Source: Rhabdornis inornatus
Lineage: Eukaryota; Chordata; Aves; Passeriformes; Rhabdornithidae
Assembly (NCBI GenBank): GCA_013397075.1
Contig: VWZS01000202.1
Coordinates: forward strand, 186,396-250,395
Length of the DNA: 64,000 bases
Direction: 5' to 3'
A program made the translations under genes and the position numbers. Below the pieces are notes generated by a model. It was not told the DNA's origin and ran no database searches. It was given only the letters and a program-made list of their open reading frames with translations. Below are positions 33,901-46,139 of this stretch, piece by piece; position 1 is the first letter of the stretch, and every line of letters starts with the position of its first letter.

Positions 33901-36900
33901 CTGTATGAACATAATCCCTTCCTCTGAGTGATAAGAATATTAAAATCATCTCTAATTGCTCTGTTTACCACCTCTTAGTCATCTCTGAAGCATCCCTCAA
34001 AGCAACCAGAGAGTTTCAGCCCTGCAGACATCAGATCTTGTTGGAGCCTGCCTTCACCTCAGACCCCACATCTGAGAGCAGCCCTGACTCAGAAATCAGC
34101 TTGGGATAAAAAGCAGATTTTTCAGACAAGCTCTGTTTGCCATAAAAACTCTCCAAAGGTTCTAGGACAGCACAGAGCTTCAAAAATCAGAAAGAAATAA
34201 AATTGTGACTTACTCTGAGTTGGTAGGATCTCAGTTCATAAATATTAGGGCCATCTCTGGGAACAGGCTCATTCCAGAAGCTGAACTCCAGCAGGAGCTG
34301 GTTCTTACGGGAGAGGAGCATGTTACCCCTCTCCTTACGGAATTCTGTGAATTCCTAAAAAACCACGTGGGAAATGGGTCAAATTCTGCAACAACAAACA
34401 GCAGGACACCACAGGGTGGCTTAGGTTGGGGTTTTTTAATGCTGTCAGGGTTGTGGGACAGTGAAATCCTGAAAGGAGTCTGAATTCTCCCTGGTGAATC
34501 TGAGAATTCCAGGGATTTACACGTTAAGTATTCAGGAATTAAACCTGAATGTGACAATAAATCCTCTCTCAAAGAGGTTTCTGGGCTTGCACAGGAAGGG
34601 ATGAGACACTCTAGTATGTAAATCTGCATTTTTTAATTTGCTCTGCCTGTTCTTTTTAACAAAATCAGGATTTTTTACCTTATTTTGGCGAAGTTTGCTC
34701 ATGACCTCATTGAGAGCTGGGTAACCTCCCTCATATCTCCACAAATGAACTGAAACAGAGAAAATTTCAGTTTTTTCGGGGATGTCCCAGACCAGTGGTA
34801 AATCTTAGGGAAAAACCACACTATAATCACTCTTCACACTACAAATTACACAAAAAATAGAAACCAGGCAGCAGGTTTGGGAACAGATTTTCATTAATGA
34901 AAGCACTACACATTGGAATATTTTAGGGATAATGGAATCATCTGTTTTTTGAAAGGGGTTCTCTTGGAAAATTTTGCCATCTACTCTGAGGGTAACAGGA
35001 ATTTCTGAAAGGACTTTCTGTGCCATGCTAGTAAGATGTGATGACTTGTAATGACTGTTATTGAAATTAAGATTCATCTGAAGAGGATGACTTAATTCCA
35101 AAAATGTGCTTTGTACCAATTTCATTAACAGCAGTAGAGGGGCAAATTTTCAGTAATTACTCCAGCACAAAAGCAAGATACTTTCTGTAGGACATGAAAA
35201 ACAATGCAAATGTTATTTCTGAGCTCAACATTAACAAAAGCAGAAGAAAACAGAACATTTGCTGGGATTTCCCCCATAAAAACAATTCCAGCATTTATGT
35301 TTGTATCTAATTTATTTCAAAGCATTCCCTCTTTAATAAACCAGAAGAAACCCCTTTAATAAATCACAGAAAGATGTATTTACAAACATTTAGTATAGCA
35401 AGGCACCATTTTCACCTCACAGAAAAATAAAACCTATTTTCTCCCCTCTTAAGCAGCTCTGTGCCTTTTCCAAGAGCAAAGGAGGCTGATGGGAGGCACT
35501 TCCCTGTGAGAGCAGATTTCTGCTCCTGCTGCCTCACCCCCAAGGGCAGATTTGATGGATCCACCTGATATGAAGAAGTCAAACCCCACAATCTGCTTTA
35601 TTCCAGTGTTGCAAGAACATTTCCAAGGCAGGCTGGGGATGCAGTGGCAGATCCAGCCTGTGTTAATCTGTTCCAAAAGCTGCCACTGGGACTTGCCTGA
35701 GGAATTCTCATTTCAATTGTCCTCATTCCCCAATTCCCCTTCAACTTCCAGGGTTGGCTCTCAGACATTGTTTGGTTCATCTGCTGTTAATTCTCTGCAT
35801 TTGTTCAATGTCAATACTGCAATATGCTGGCAGTGCAGGGAGAATTGATGTGTGCAGGGGTTTATTTTTTAATTAGGAAGCAACAGCACCAATCCTGGCC
35901 AGCTCTCACAGAACCTCTATGGATTTGGACCTGTGGCTTCCCATTCCTTCCAATTCCCAGGGCATTTTTCAGGTTTTCTCTCTACACTGGGCTCTTTGGA
36001 GTTACCTCTGTAGCAGCTCTTCAGTCATGTCTAGTTCCAGTTTGTTTTCATAGTTAGGCAGTATCCTTGTATGAACATGAACAGAAAGATTTTTACTTTC
36101 CCCCAGTAAAGTTGAATGTTAAGTTTACAATGCAGATGGATTGGAACGATTTGCAATTCATTATCAAACAGCAATTACAGTCTGAAAGGCTGAGCAAAAC
36201 TTTTATATTGCCCAAGGAGGGACAAACTCTGGCTTTGCAAGAGTTAGCCATAAATAATTCAGGAGCTGTGCCCACAGGACTGTACTTTACAAATATATCC
36301 CCAAAACCTGTGAATTTTAACAACCTGGAAAACATGAAAATACATCAACAACGAGACAAAACTGAAGGGATGGAGGCTCTGCTGTCCAACCCAGCATGAC
36401 AAAAGCAAGCAGTGCACATTTAAGACAGCTGAGAAGTGATGCACACACCCCCTCACTGGACACATTGCCCCAGGGGGTTTGGGTGTCGACAGAAATGATT
36501 TAAAAAGAAGAAACCTGCCAAGCACATGGGTTTACATTGGGTTGTACTTCTATCTCCTACCAGCCTGATCCTGCTCTCCGTACCACGTGTTCCAAGTCCC
36601 CACCAGAGCACAAGGGTAGTGTTTTTCTTCATGAATCTTTGGCAGCACCTCTTGACTTGAAAACAAGGAACACACAGACACTGGGTTGCATTGCCTTCAG
36701 GGAGGCCACAGTTGATAAATGTATCACACAGCACCATGCTAGAAACATTCACAACTTTATTCTGCAGAGGGGAAAGCCGAAATATCAAATTCTGCTATGC
36801 AGGGAGAAGGTGGCTACACCCCCATGAAGAACTGAGGTGAGTGTTACCATTTTTTTAGAAATCTTTAACAAAGGATTCTTTGGATGCAGTAAATTAGGTG

Positions 36901-39900
36901 TGTCTAAATAATTATGTCTATCTAAAAGGTTATCCAACACATCAGGGAATAAAATAACAGGATATCTCACTGAAAATTCAGCCTACGTGGGTGATTTGCT
37001 CGAGGAAAAGCTTTTCTGTGCTGGAGAAAAGTTTTTTTTTGCTCGAGGAAAAGCACCCCTCAAGGAGGGGAGAATGTACAGAAATATGAAAGCACACTCT
37101 TCTAAACCAGTTACAACTGCTGAGCTGAATGAATAAAATAATTTGATAAATGAAATAATGGCTGTACCTCAGAGTATTGTTTTTTGATTTCAGAAAGTGA
37201 TCTTCCCTTGAGGCGACTCACCCACTAATGAACAGTGGGACTGCCTTGAAATTACCTCTGACACAAAATTTCTGTCTGACTCTTCCCAGGATTTCTAACA
37301 CTCTTTCAAACTTTAGAAGTGGCCCATATTAGCAGGAGGAAATTAAGTTTTGCTGATTGCTGACTGGGCCAAGACAGCTTTCCCTGCACTGTGCCTTGAT
37401 GAATAAGTCAATTAGTCTGGTTGAACTCTGCCTTTTCTAGTTTTCCCTGAATAATTCCCCTTCTTCCTCAGTTTGGCTCACAGGCAATGAGTCTCTGCAC
37501 AGTATCAAGGAATAAAAAGCAGGCTGGGCTGGAAGTCATTAGAGATGAGTTTTCCTCTGGATTCTGCCACTGACTTTCCAGACAACCTTGAGCAAACCTC
37601 ATTACTAATTTGTACCTCGACATTTTCCCACTAGCCAGAGTAAATAATATGATAAAATGACTCTCCAAGGACATTCCCAAGAATGTCTCACCACCAGTTC
37701 ATTTTTGCAAAGGAGAATGAGATCCTGGAAAGGCAGCTTTGAAGAGGAATGGGAAATTATTGCATAATTCTGCCATATATTGTTGCAAATTAGAGAAAAA
37801 AAGCTCACAGAACACCTTTTAAAAAAACCTCTCCCTAATTCTTCAGAAGGGCTCCTTAACCACAGTGATTCATGAAATATCCTTGTAATTGTCTTCATTA
37901 CATTATTTATTAATACCTGATGACTAATCCTCATTTTGATTTGATACAGAATTAACCTGTTCTTTTTTTTTTCGTCTTTAGGGAGAGGCAGGAGGGAAGT
38001 TCAGAGAGGCTTAATTTTGTTTATTACTTTATTCAAGTTGTCTCCTTGCCTGAAATACTTCAATTTGCTTTGGAAAGAATCAATCTAACCATAGATATTT
38101 CATCTGACTGCTGTCAGCAGTTTCTTTCTTTGCTGTTTGTCTCTTTCCTTGAAAACAGAAATCTCTGCTCTCACTCAACATTCAGGCAGCTCATGAAATA
38201 TTGCAGAGAAGTGATTCCCTGTCTTGCATAATTGGACATGTTTATATTCCACTTTTAAACAGCAAGCTGGCTGAATGCTAATTGTCCTTTAGTGTGCATC
38301 TATTTTTTAAACAAAAAAAAGCTAAAAATGCCTCGATTGAATGTTATTCTAGTGGATTTTGATGCTTCTATAGCAGGGAAAAGCTCTGGGTTATCCAGCT
38401 CAACACAGAGGTGACAGATGAGCTGTGCAGCCACCCAGTAACAGCTGAGGACATGAACTGGGAGCTGGGACTTCCTCCCCTCCCTCCAGCCCAGCTGCTG
38501 TGCTCACACTTCAAAGCTGGTTGCAGAAAAGTGTCATTGTGCTGGGAATGTTTTTTATTGTCAGTGACAAAAGCACTGCTGGGTGTGAGGCTCACTCCAT
38601 CCCCAAATTTAAACACACAATTCTTTCAGGGCTCAGAGGGGGGACTGTGGAGGAGAAGAGGAGTAATATTTCTGCAGTTTTACCCTTCAAGCAGTCCATT
38701 TCAAAGGGGAGTAATTCCTACATGTTCTAAAGCTGGAACTTTTTGGGAAAGCTGTCCCAGTACTGCTCTCTTTGGAGGGAATCACCCCAATGCACAGACC
38801 CCACCCAAGGGTTTGTGTAACTCCTGGGAGCAGCTCAGCAACAGGATTTGGACAGAGGGAGATCAATGAGCTGAGAGGAAATAGACCCCTGGGTTTTAAA
38901 CATCTCTAAGTTCCACCTGAGGTGAACCCTAGTGTAGTTTTATTTATCAGTGACTTCTCTTTCCTTCCAGTGTGCAGACAAACCCATCCTCAACCTGGCA
39001 GCTGCAGTGGGAATGCCAGCATTCCACTTTTTCCTGCAGGGATCAGGAACTTTAAGACCACTCAGGGAATTGGGAGAGCTGCTCCAGCAAATGTCACCAA
39101 AGCTCTCAGGACAAGAATCATCCTCAACTGCAGCTTAGGAAATGACAATGCCAAGAGGAAAGTGGGATGAACTGAGTACAGGGCTTCTTGCTCTTTCATA
39201 GGATTTAATACCAAACCCTAAAAACAGAATTTTTTCACCTCTCCTCTACATAACTGTGATATCTGCCAATTTTCAGACCCAATCAACATGTCTGAAAGGT
39301 GAAAAGAACTCACACACTTACCAGAGCTTGTTGTAGGCCTCTAGACATTCAGGTTTGACATTGTGAACTGCAACAACAACAACGGGGTGAGGTGGGCAGG
39401 GACAGAGGGAGGGAAGGGTGCTGCTGACACAAAGCCATCACTCACACTGGAGTTTGTACAGGCTGCTGGTCTCTCTTTTGGCCAGGAGGTTGGAGTGGGC
39501 GTCTTTCCTGGGATCCACTTTGCGCACGAAGAGGGATTTTAGCCAGCTGTCCTCACGGGCGCTGCGGGCCGAGGAGCCCAGCCCCCTGCAGGAACAAGGA
39601 CACAACAACCACTGAGCCTCTGCAATGCCCCCCAGGCACGCAAGGCAGCCATGGAAATTTAATGTAAATTACAGTATCACAACGTACACATCGCTAAAAC
39701 TTCCCACCCAGCCTCTCCCAGCAAGGCAAAGGCAGCTCAGCCCCACTGAGATGGATCATTTCACTAGATACAGTTATCCACATTATCCATAGTTATTCCC
39801 CAGCTTCTGCTGCCTTTTTATTCTCTTTTTAACCCACTGTCTTTGCCCAGGGCTGGGTCTGGCATGGTGTAAACACTCAGGAGTGAATAAGAGCAAAAAA

Positions 39901-42900
39901 CGTGCAGCAGGAAAAGTGTAAAAGGGAAAGGAACTGCCATATGCTCCTGTGCTGCTTAAAGACAGCTCGACAAAAGGGAAAGGGAAATGTCTTTCAAGAG
40001 GAAAAATAGCATGAAAGACTAATTTGGGAAAAGGAGATGAGTGGTAGGAAATAACCAGCCAGGAATATTTCAATTGCAGATTCTGGCACGTGCATCACGT
40101 AGGGACACAGAGCCATGCTCTCTGTACAACATCCACGTCTCCCTTGCCTCAAAACACAAGGTTTGCACTGTCCTTTCTTATCTCATCTTTATTCACCTTT
40201 TCCACTTTCAAAATAGCATCACCTCCCTTTACATCACAGCACACAGACCAAGTGATAACTGTGGTTTTTAAAGTGATGTGTTAAAGGAATTATTTCTCTT
40301 TTCCAGATGATCAAGACAAGGAATTTGATGCATTTAACCGATCCTCTACAATGTCTGACAAGCTTAAATGTTTTTGCTTCTTTCTCTTCCTTCAATTTGC
40401 TTTTTTTTTACAGCCCCATAGTAGCCACAGTGAAGAAAATTAATCCTGTTACAAGCTTCTCCTAAAGTACTAAAATATTAAATGTGGTGTTTATACCACA
40501 TATATTTAATTCTAAGCTGGAAATTTCAGCCTTTTCCTGCCTCAGATGTCAACTTTTCACCCTTGTTACTGACTTGGGGATACAGAAGACAGCTGGATTT
40601 CCAGCCCAAAGCTTTCTTCCAGGAAAAAAAAAAATACGGAAAGAAAATCTCAATTTCCTTTGAGAAAACATCCCCCTGGACACACACAAAAAAAAAACAA
40701 AACAAAACCAAAAACAAACAAACAAACAAAAAACCAAACAAACAAACAAAAAAAAACCAAAAAAAATAATCCCCCTGCATTACACAAAAGCAGTTTTTTA
40801 CAGCAATCCACCTTTTAGTCCCGGTGTCAGAAGAGAACATAATGACCTGGTTCTGCCCATGGGAGCAGGATGGAAAGTATTTCACAGCAGAGAAACAACG
40901 ACCACAGCTGAGATGACCTTCAGCATGAAGAAATAATGTATAAACCTTGGTGTGTTTATTGAAAATGGTGCCTTCCTCGCCCTGGGCACACACACAAACA
41001 TGTGGCTGTGTTGGAAGCCAAGCAGCTATTCCTGATGGCAGGCATTTGAAAGGCATTCCATGATAAGGCTGCTGCTGGAGTGGAGCTTTGTCCAAGCTCA
41101 GAGCACAGGGGTGAACCCCACCCCAGAAATTCCAGTTTTGTTTTAAAAAGCTGCCTCAAAGGAAGCCCTCCCTGGCTCCAGGAGGCAGAAGTCAAGCCCA
41201 CTCCCAGATGTCTAAACTCACACCATTTCCTCCCCTGTATTAAACAAAGTCAGCAAAGCAATATTCAGAAAACTCATCTGCAATAATCACTGTTTGCAGC
41301 AAACTTTGAAGAAGAAAGAGAAAAATAATCCTGATGCTTTTTTTGTGAACTTCATCAGCAGCAGAAGTAAGCTAAAGCTACAGGGATAACTCTTGAAAAG
41401 CAAATTTCTTTGCTATTAGGAGAATCTCATTATTTGGATGTTAAAGTGCACCTAAAACTGGAGGTATGGTTAATTTTCAAAACAATTAAATGAGTAATAC
41501 TTTACATTTAGGGAAAATCTCCCCAGCAGCTGTAAAGCTCCTCATGAGCACTAACAAATCATAACTAAATATATACCTCATATAGAATAAAGGTAAAAGG
41601 CTAAGTTTATTAAAGCAGATGTCCACTGCACCCAAACTAAGATTCAAAGGTTCGATTTTTAATCAATATCCTAAAATACCACTCCAAATGTCACCCCAGA
41701 CTCCCATGAACCAAGAAGCCCTGAACTGACCACTGGTTCAAGTTTTTGGGCAATCTGTACCCAAAATTAGCTCTGGAGGAGCAGGGACTGAATTCAGGTC
41801 TTTAACAGCTGTGAGCATCAACTTGTCATTGGTATCAAGTTCTCAACCTCCAAATATTAACTGTGGGCTTTGCTTTCTTGCTACAAAGGTTGGGCTCTGA
41901 ACACAAAAAGCTAACACTGAATAGCTTCCTTAGATTAGATTAAAAATATCAGGGAAAGCACTTCTTTACACTTAGCTCCTGCTTTAGCACAAAATATAAC
42001 TTGAGTGGAACATACCAGGTCAAGTATTCAGATTTTGTAGTAACCAAAATCTGCCTGGAAGAGCAAGAAAAACAACCTGTCTATAGTTTAACAGATTTTG
42101 AAGTGTGGTCTAAACAAAGTTTATTTGAAATTAAAATAACCCCAAAATATGCACGTAAAACCTCACAACACATTCCCTGAACAGCTGCTTGCAGGGATGC
42201 TTTTAGTCCTGCCTATTCTGAAGCTCGAGGCAGCAGCTTTTCCTGTTTCAAAGGAAGGGAGGAAAAACTGTAGATCCATCCCAGCTTAGGAATTCCTGTG
42301 TTTCCATCACCCTGTGCCTGCTTCCTACACCTGAGAGGTGCCCAGGAGCTCTCTGTGTGTGGGAATTGCACCCCTGCACACAGAAATGCAATCTCTGCAT
42401 CCCAAAACTTGAGGGATGTGCCTGTCTGTGTGCCCTGGCACCGGGAGAGGGGAGCATATCCCAACTCCCGTGGGAAGGAATGAACATATCAGCCCTGACT
42501 GCCAAGGGGATTCTACGAGTGAAAGCTGAAGGCAGGAAGACGTCGGGATGTGCAGCCCAGCCCTGTGGAAACACGGATTTTGGGCTGTGCACCCTGTTGC
42601 TCGGAAGAGTTGGGATCCGGAGCAGCTGCACGCCCTGATCCTGGAGGGAGCATCCAGGTATTTAAACCCCGGACCACACGTGTGCAGGGCAGCCCAAAAG
42701 CCGTGTTTGTGGGGTGCCCTGCTCCACCTGCTCCGTGCGGCGGTCGTGAGGGATGAGGGCTCGGTGCATGGAAGGGCTCTCGGCGTCCCCTCAGCCCGGG
42801 CACCTGCGGCCGCCCGCTCCCGGCGCGGCCATGCTCCCACCCAGGGGCGGACTCGGCAAGGAAGGGGCCGGCCTTGCGGCCCGTGACCTTGAGGGCCACC

Positions 42901-43167
42901 CCGCCGCCTCACACTCCCCGCCCCAGGCCCGGCCGCTGCCCCGTGAGCGGGGCGGCCATTTCCAGCCTGGGAAGGGGACGCTCTGCGCGGTGGGGCGCCG
43001 GGTGGCTCGGGCGGCGCCGGCTCCGCGTGCAGCCTCCCCTCGGCGGCCCCGTCCCGCCCGCCTCGCCCCCTCAGGGCTCACCTGAGGGCCAGCCCGGCGC
43101 CGGGCTGCAGGCGCGGCACGGCGGGCGCTCCCGCCAGGCTCCCCCGCAGCAGCACTCGCGCCGCCAT
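30923..43167 (-). CDS. NIPSNAP2: NipSnap homologue 2 (mitochondrial)
   Basis: Ten coding exons on the minus strand: 43167-43082, 39585-39446, 39367-39322, 36655-36561, 34749-34679, 34354-34214, 33816-33785, 32636-32542, 31761-31678, 30987-30923; 284 aa (human 286). The N terminus (MAARVLLRGSLAGAPAVPRL) is Arg/Ala/Leu-rich without acids, a typical mitochondrial presequence. Two NIPSNAP/ferredoxin-like domains follow, with FHNVKPECLEAYNKLC, YPCALVGTWNTWYGEQDQA, LWRYEGGYPALNEVM, GPNIYELRSYQLR, PGTMIEWGNYW and REDIRNAAWHKPGW as landmarks. The family works in mitochondria; family members accumulate on damaged mitochondria as a mitophagy signal, and NIPSNAP2 has been tied to L-type calcium channel regulation. 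Exon 7 is only 32 nt. Intron 3 (36656-39321) contains an unexplained plus-strand candidate exon. Confidence 0.97.
38971..39138 (+). other. Candidate coding exon of unknown gene, opposite NIPSNAP2 intron 3
   Basis: A strong acceptor (TTCTCTTTCCTTCCAG, ending 38970) is followed by 55 sense codons and a TAG. The peptide starts CADKPILNLAAAVGMPAF and continues with a Leu-rich stretch, RPLRELGELLQQM. I do not recognise it. The pattern GMPAFHFFLQG loosely resembles the cis-Pro strand of thioredoxin folds, too weak for a call. It lies antisense to NIPSNAP2 and downstream of PSPH in the same orientation; the phase (0) would permit splicing from PSPH exon 4, but the residues do not resemble PSPH exon 5. 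It may be a chance frame. Confidence 0.2.
40684..40768 (+). repeat. A-rich (CAAA)n microsatellite in NIPSNAP2 intron 1
   Basis: Interrupted runs of CAAA, CAAAA and poly(A) between CACACAAAAAAA and AATAATCC. On the opposite strand it reads TTTG repeats. Confidence 0.92.
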
Positions 43168-43300
43168 CTTGCTCCCGCCGCCTCCCTCCTGGGCCGGGGG
43201 CTGCGGCCACGCCCCCTGGCGGGCAGCGCCGCCTGCGCATGCGCGGCCGTGGCGCCGCCGGGACCCCCTCACGGCCCCTCAGCTGAGGGGAAACCTCAGC
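42740..43300 (-). promoter_or_regulatory. NIPSNAP2 CpG-island promoter with NRF1 site
   Basis: CpG-dense block around NIPSNAP2 exon 1. TGCGCATGCGC at 43234-43244 is a full palindromic NRF1 site, 67 bases upstream of the start codon at 43167. NRF1 drives many nuclear genes for mitochondrial proteins, which fits this product. No TATA box is visible. Confidence 0.75.
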
Positions 43301-43860
43301 CCCGCTTTGGGGACAGCGAGGAGGATTTAGAGGAGACCTCAGCCCCGGTTTGGGGGGACCAAGTCAGAGTTAGGGGGATCCAGCCCCGGTTTGGGGACAC
43401 CTACTCAGACATAGGGGACGCCAGCTCTAGTTTTGGGGATGCCCAGTCCCAGTTTGTGGGGACCAAGCTGGATTTAAGGGGACCCTGCCCCAGTTTGGGG
43501 ACACCAAGGCCGATTTAGGGGGATCCCAGCCCCCGTTTGGGGGGGACTCTGTCAAATTTAGCCTGGTTTCCGGGAGATCTGGCTGCATTTGGGGTGATCC
43601 CAGGCCCAGTTTTGGGGGATCCCCAGCCTGGTTTAGGGGTACCCAAGCCGCGGTTTGGGGAGGGACCCACTTGGATTTAGCGAGACCCCCAAACCCCATT
43701 TCTGAGAACCTCCAGCCCCCATTTGGGGGGACCCTGGGCCCAGTTTGGAGCCACCCGGTCACATTTAGGGGAATTGCAGCCCCAATTTTGGGAATCCCAG
43801 CCCAGGTTTTAGGGGACCCAGTTGGATTTAGGGGACCCCCAGCCCCGGTTTGTCATTCTC
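43300..43860 (+). repeat. Degenerate minisatellite upstream of NIPSNAP2
   Basis: Imperfect units of roughly 40 bases, each carrying CCAGCCCCGGTTTGGGG- and GATTTAGGGGGAT-like halves (for example near 43380, 43500, 43665, 43720 and 43830). Unit length and sequence vary widely, so this is an old array. It starts about 60 bases upstream of the NRF1 site and gives strong G-richness on the plus strand. Confidence 0.85.
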
Positions 43861-46029
43861 CCAGTACATTTTTCACTCCTTGGCAACTGAAGGGTTTCCC
43901 TCACACTCTGCTCCGCTGTACTCAGAGGGATTTTGGCTGAGGAGGAGGTGTGTGCTGGCATCGAATCCTTAAACCACTTCAAAATTAAGGATAAAGTGAT
44001 AATGAGGGTAATAATTAAAGGGCAGCTCTAAAAGCAACCAGCCAATAAACACATAAAGCAGTCAGTGACTAATCCTTATCATTCCACATAACACCTATAA
44101 TGATTCTATCTTGGCCCTATAAACTTTCCCTTCCCATTTGATGATTTTTCTATCAGCACTCTCTGAGACTAATCCAGAAGATAACATATATGATGTGCTT
44201 TAACATCACAAAAGTACAACCTTTGTGCTTTAAAACAATTTAACCTACAATTGCCACTACTCTATTAAATAACACAGTCTGATATATAATTTGGTTTTAG
44301 TTACATTTTGATCTGACAGCGTGGCAAGTTCTTGAGCAACCCTCCCAGAGCCTACACTGGAAAAAACATAACCTTTTGTGATGAATCAATCTTATAGGAA
44401 AAAATACAGCATTTTCACAACTACTCAAGGGAAATCACAAGAAAAACAAGAAAATATTCACTCCCCTAATCAGATGTAGATGCAACCTATTAAGCAAACG
44501 GGAAACCTTTTCTATTTTTTATAATTACCTAGTTATTGAGGGTCAAGTTCTGCTTAAATACAACTTCAGTGCATTTCCTACAGCCCAGGGCCAAATTCTA
44601 CCCAGTATCCAAGTTCTCTCAATCTCTGCCTGGATGAAGTTTCACATTTTACATTCACCTGGGCAGGAGTCAGAGCTCAGTTTTTTCTTTTGCTTTAATC
44701 AGCCAGCTCCAGTTCCTGAGAAATTTACATAAACCTAAATCTCTGCCACAAAGAACAAGAAAAACCCTACAGCCACATGCTTAAGGCACTTCCTCAACCT
44801 CAGAGCCTGTGCCTACAGTATTTTACACAGAGACATTTCAGTGAAGTTTTCTTGACATCCCACATGAACACTGGCATTCAAAGAGCAGCATTTTTTGCTT
44901 TGAAGCACCAGAGGAATTTTAATTTTCTCATTTCTTGTATCCCAAATAATTTTCTGTGTTCAGTCAGGCTTTTTAGGCAGCCAGAAGTGATTTTGTGCAG
45001 GAAGTTGAAGGGTAAATGATCTTTAATAATCTGACAACAGCAGAGAACACAACTGGAAGCTACTCAGTTACTTAAAGTAAGATATTTTAGGTCAGAGGGT
45101 AAGATTTTAGGTCTGATACACCTTGTTTTGCTTCTGATCCTAAAGGCCAACAGACACTTTGGAAAGGATTTCTCACAGCTCTCATATCCCACTCTCCCCT
45201 CCCACACTGCCAAATTTTGAGGCAGATGCCTTCTTAGATCCAAAGTCAGGAACATGAGGCTGCTGCAACAGCTGCAGGCTCTCAGCTTGCTGCATGCCCT
45301 GGAGAGAGGACATGAGATCCCCAGAGCTGTACCAGGGTAAAGTCATCTTTCATCATTAACTGCTCTGGCCTTTAGCTCCACATTCAATCATGCAGCAAAA
45401 CAGTGCCTCTATCTCCCCAGAATGTGTTATTTTAATTAGTTTTTCTGATAAGACTAAATCTAATCACCTTTACTTTCACTTTTTGGCTTTGTATTCTCAT
45501 CAGCTGCCCTGTCCTGCTGGCAGCTCAAAGAGATCCAGCTCTCCCAGAAGGAAATCCTGCCTTTGGACAGGTGACAGAGCCACACTAAGCTGCCCAAAGC
45601 TTTGATTCTCATCTCTCTGCCACTATAAAGGCAAAGAGCTGTGTTTTTGTTAGAGTTTGGAAGTCAGAAGGCACTGAAAGAGGAAATAAGGACACAAGCA
45701 TGCAGCTGGTTTTAAAATTCTACACTTCCTTTCAAAAGCTTTAATAGCATCTCCAGTAACCCTACAAACCACAAAAGACTGCCTGAAATACATAACAATC
45801 AAAAAATATAATGACCCTCCCACCAAAACAAAACAGTTGTAGTCTTGTCTTAACACAGAGGGGTCATTCCAGGAGGGCAGCTGCCTTTGGGAACTGTCAC
45901 TGGGACAAAACTACAGACAACAAAATGAAGTGTGAACACTAAACTTGCATTTTTCTCTGTGTTTTCATTCCCAACTCCAGGTACTCATGAATCTGCAACA
46001 TCTCTTTGCATAAGCAACTACATTTACTA
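43861..46029. other. AT-rich interval between NIPSNAP2 and MRPS17
   Basis: No gene seen. The sequence is AT-rich and unique. A short frame at 45253-45337 with a donor-like end was considered and rejected. The right end should hold the MRPS17 3' UTR. Confidence 0.55.
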
Positions 46030-46035
46030 TTTATT
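46030..46035 (-). terminator. Poly(A) signal of MRPS17
   Basis: AATAAA on the minus strand (TTTATT on plus), about 105 bases beyond the MRPS17 stop codon. Confidence 0.6.
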
Positions 46036-46139
46036 TTAACTACAGATTTCACTGGAACATTTAACATATCACACAAGGGCCTCAAACATCCCTGACAGAG
46101 ACAAAAGCTGGAAGCCCTCTGCTTAAAGTATTTCCCCCA

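Noticed and set aside
38333..38412. Short plus-strand frame starting MPRLNVILVDFDAS with a GTGACA donor-like end
   Set aside because: It resembles a HAD nucleophile strand only superficially, and there is no adjoining exon to complete a domain.
41640..41665. GGTTCGATTTT resembling a tRNA T-arm
   Set aside because: No matching T-stem, anticodon arm or acceptor stem around it.
45253..45337. Short frame MRLLQQLQALSLLHALERG ending at a GTAAAG donor-like site
   Set aside because: Too short, with no partner exon or known homologue; Leu/Gln richness comes from a CTGCTGCAACAGCTGCAG stretch.
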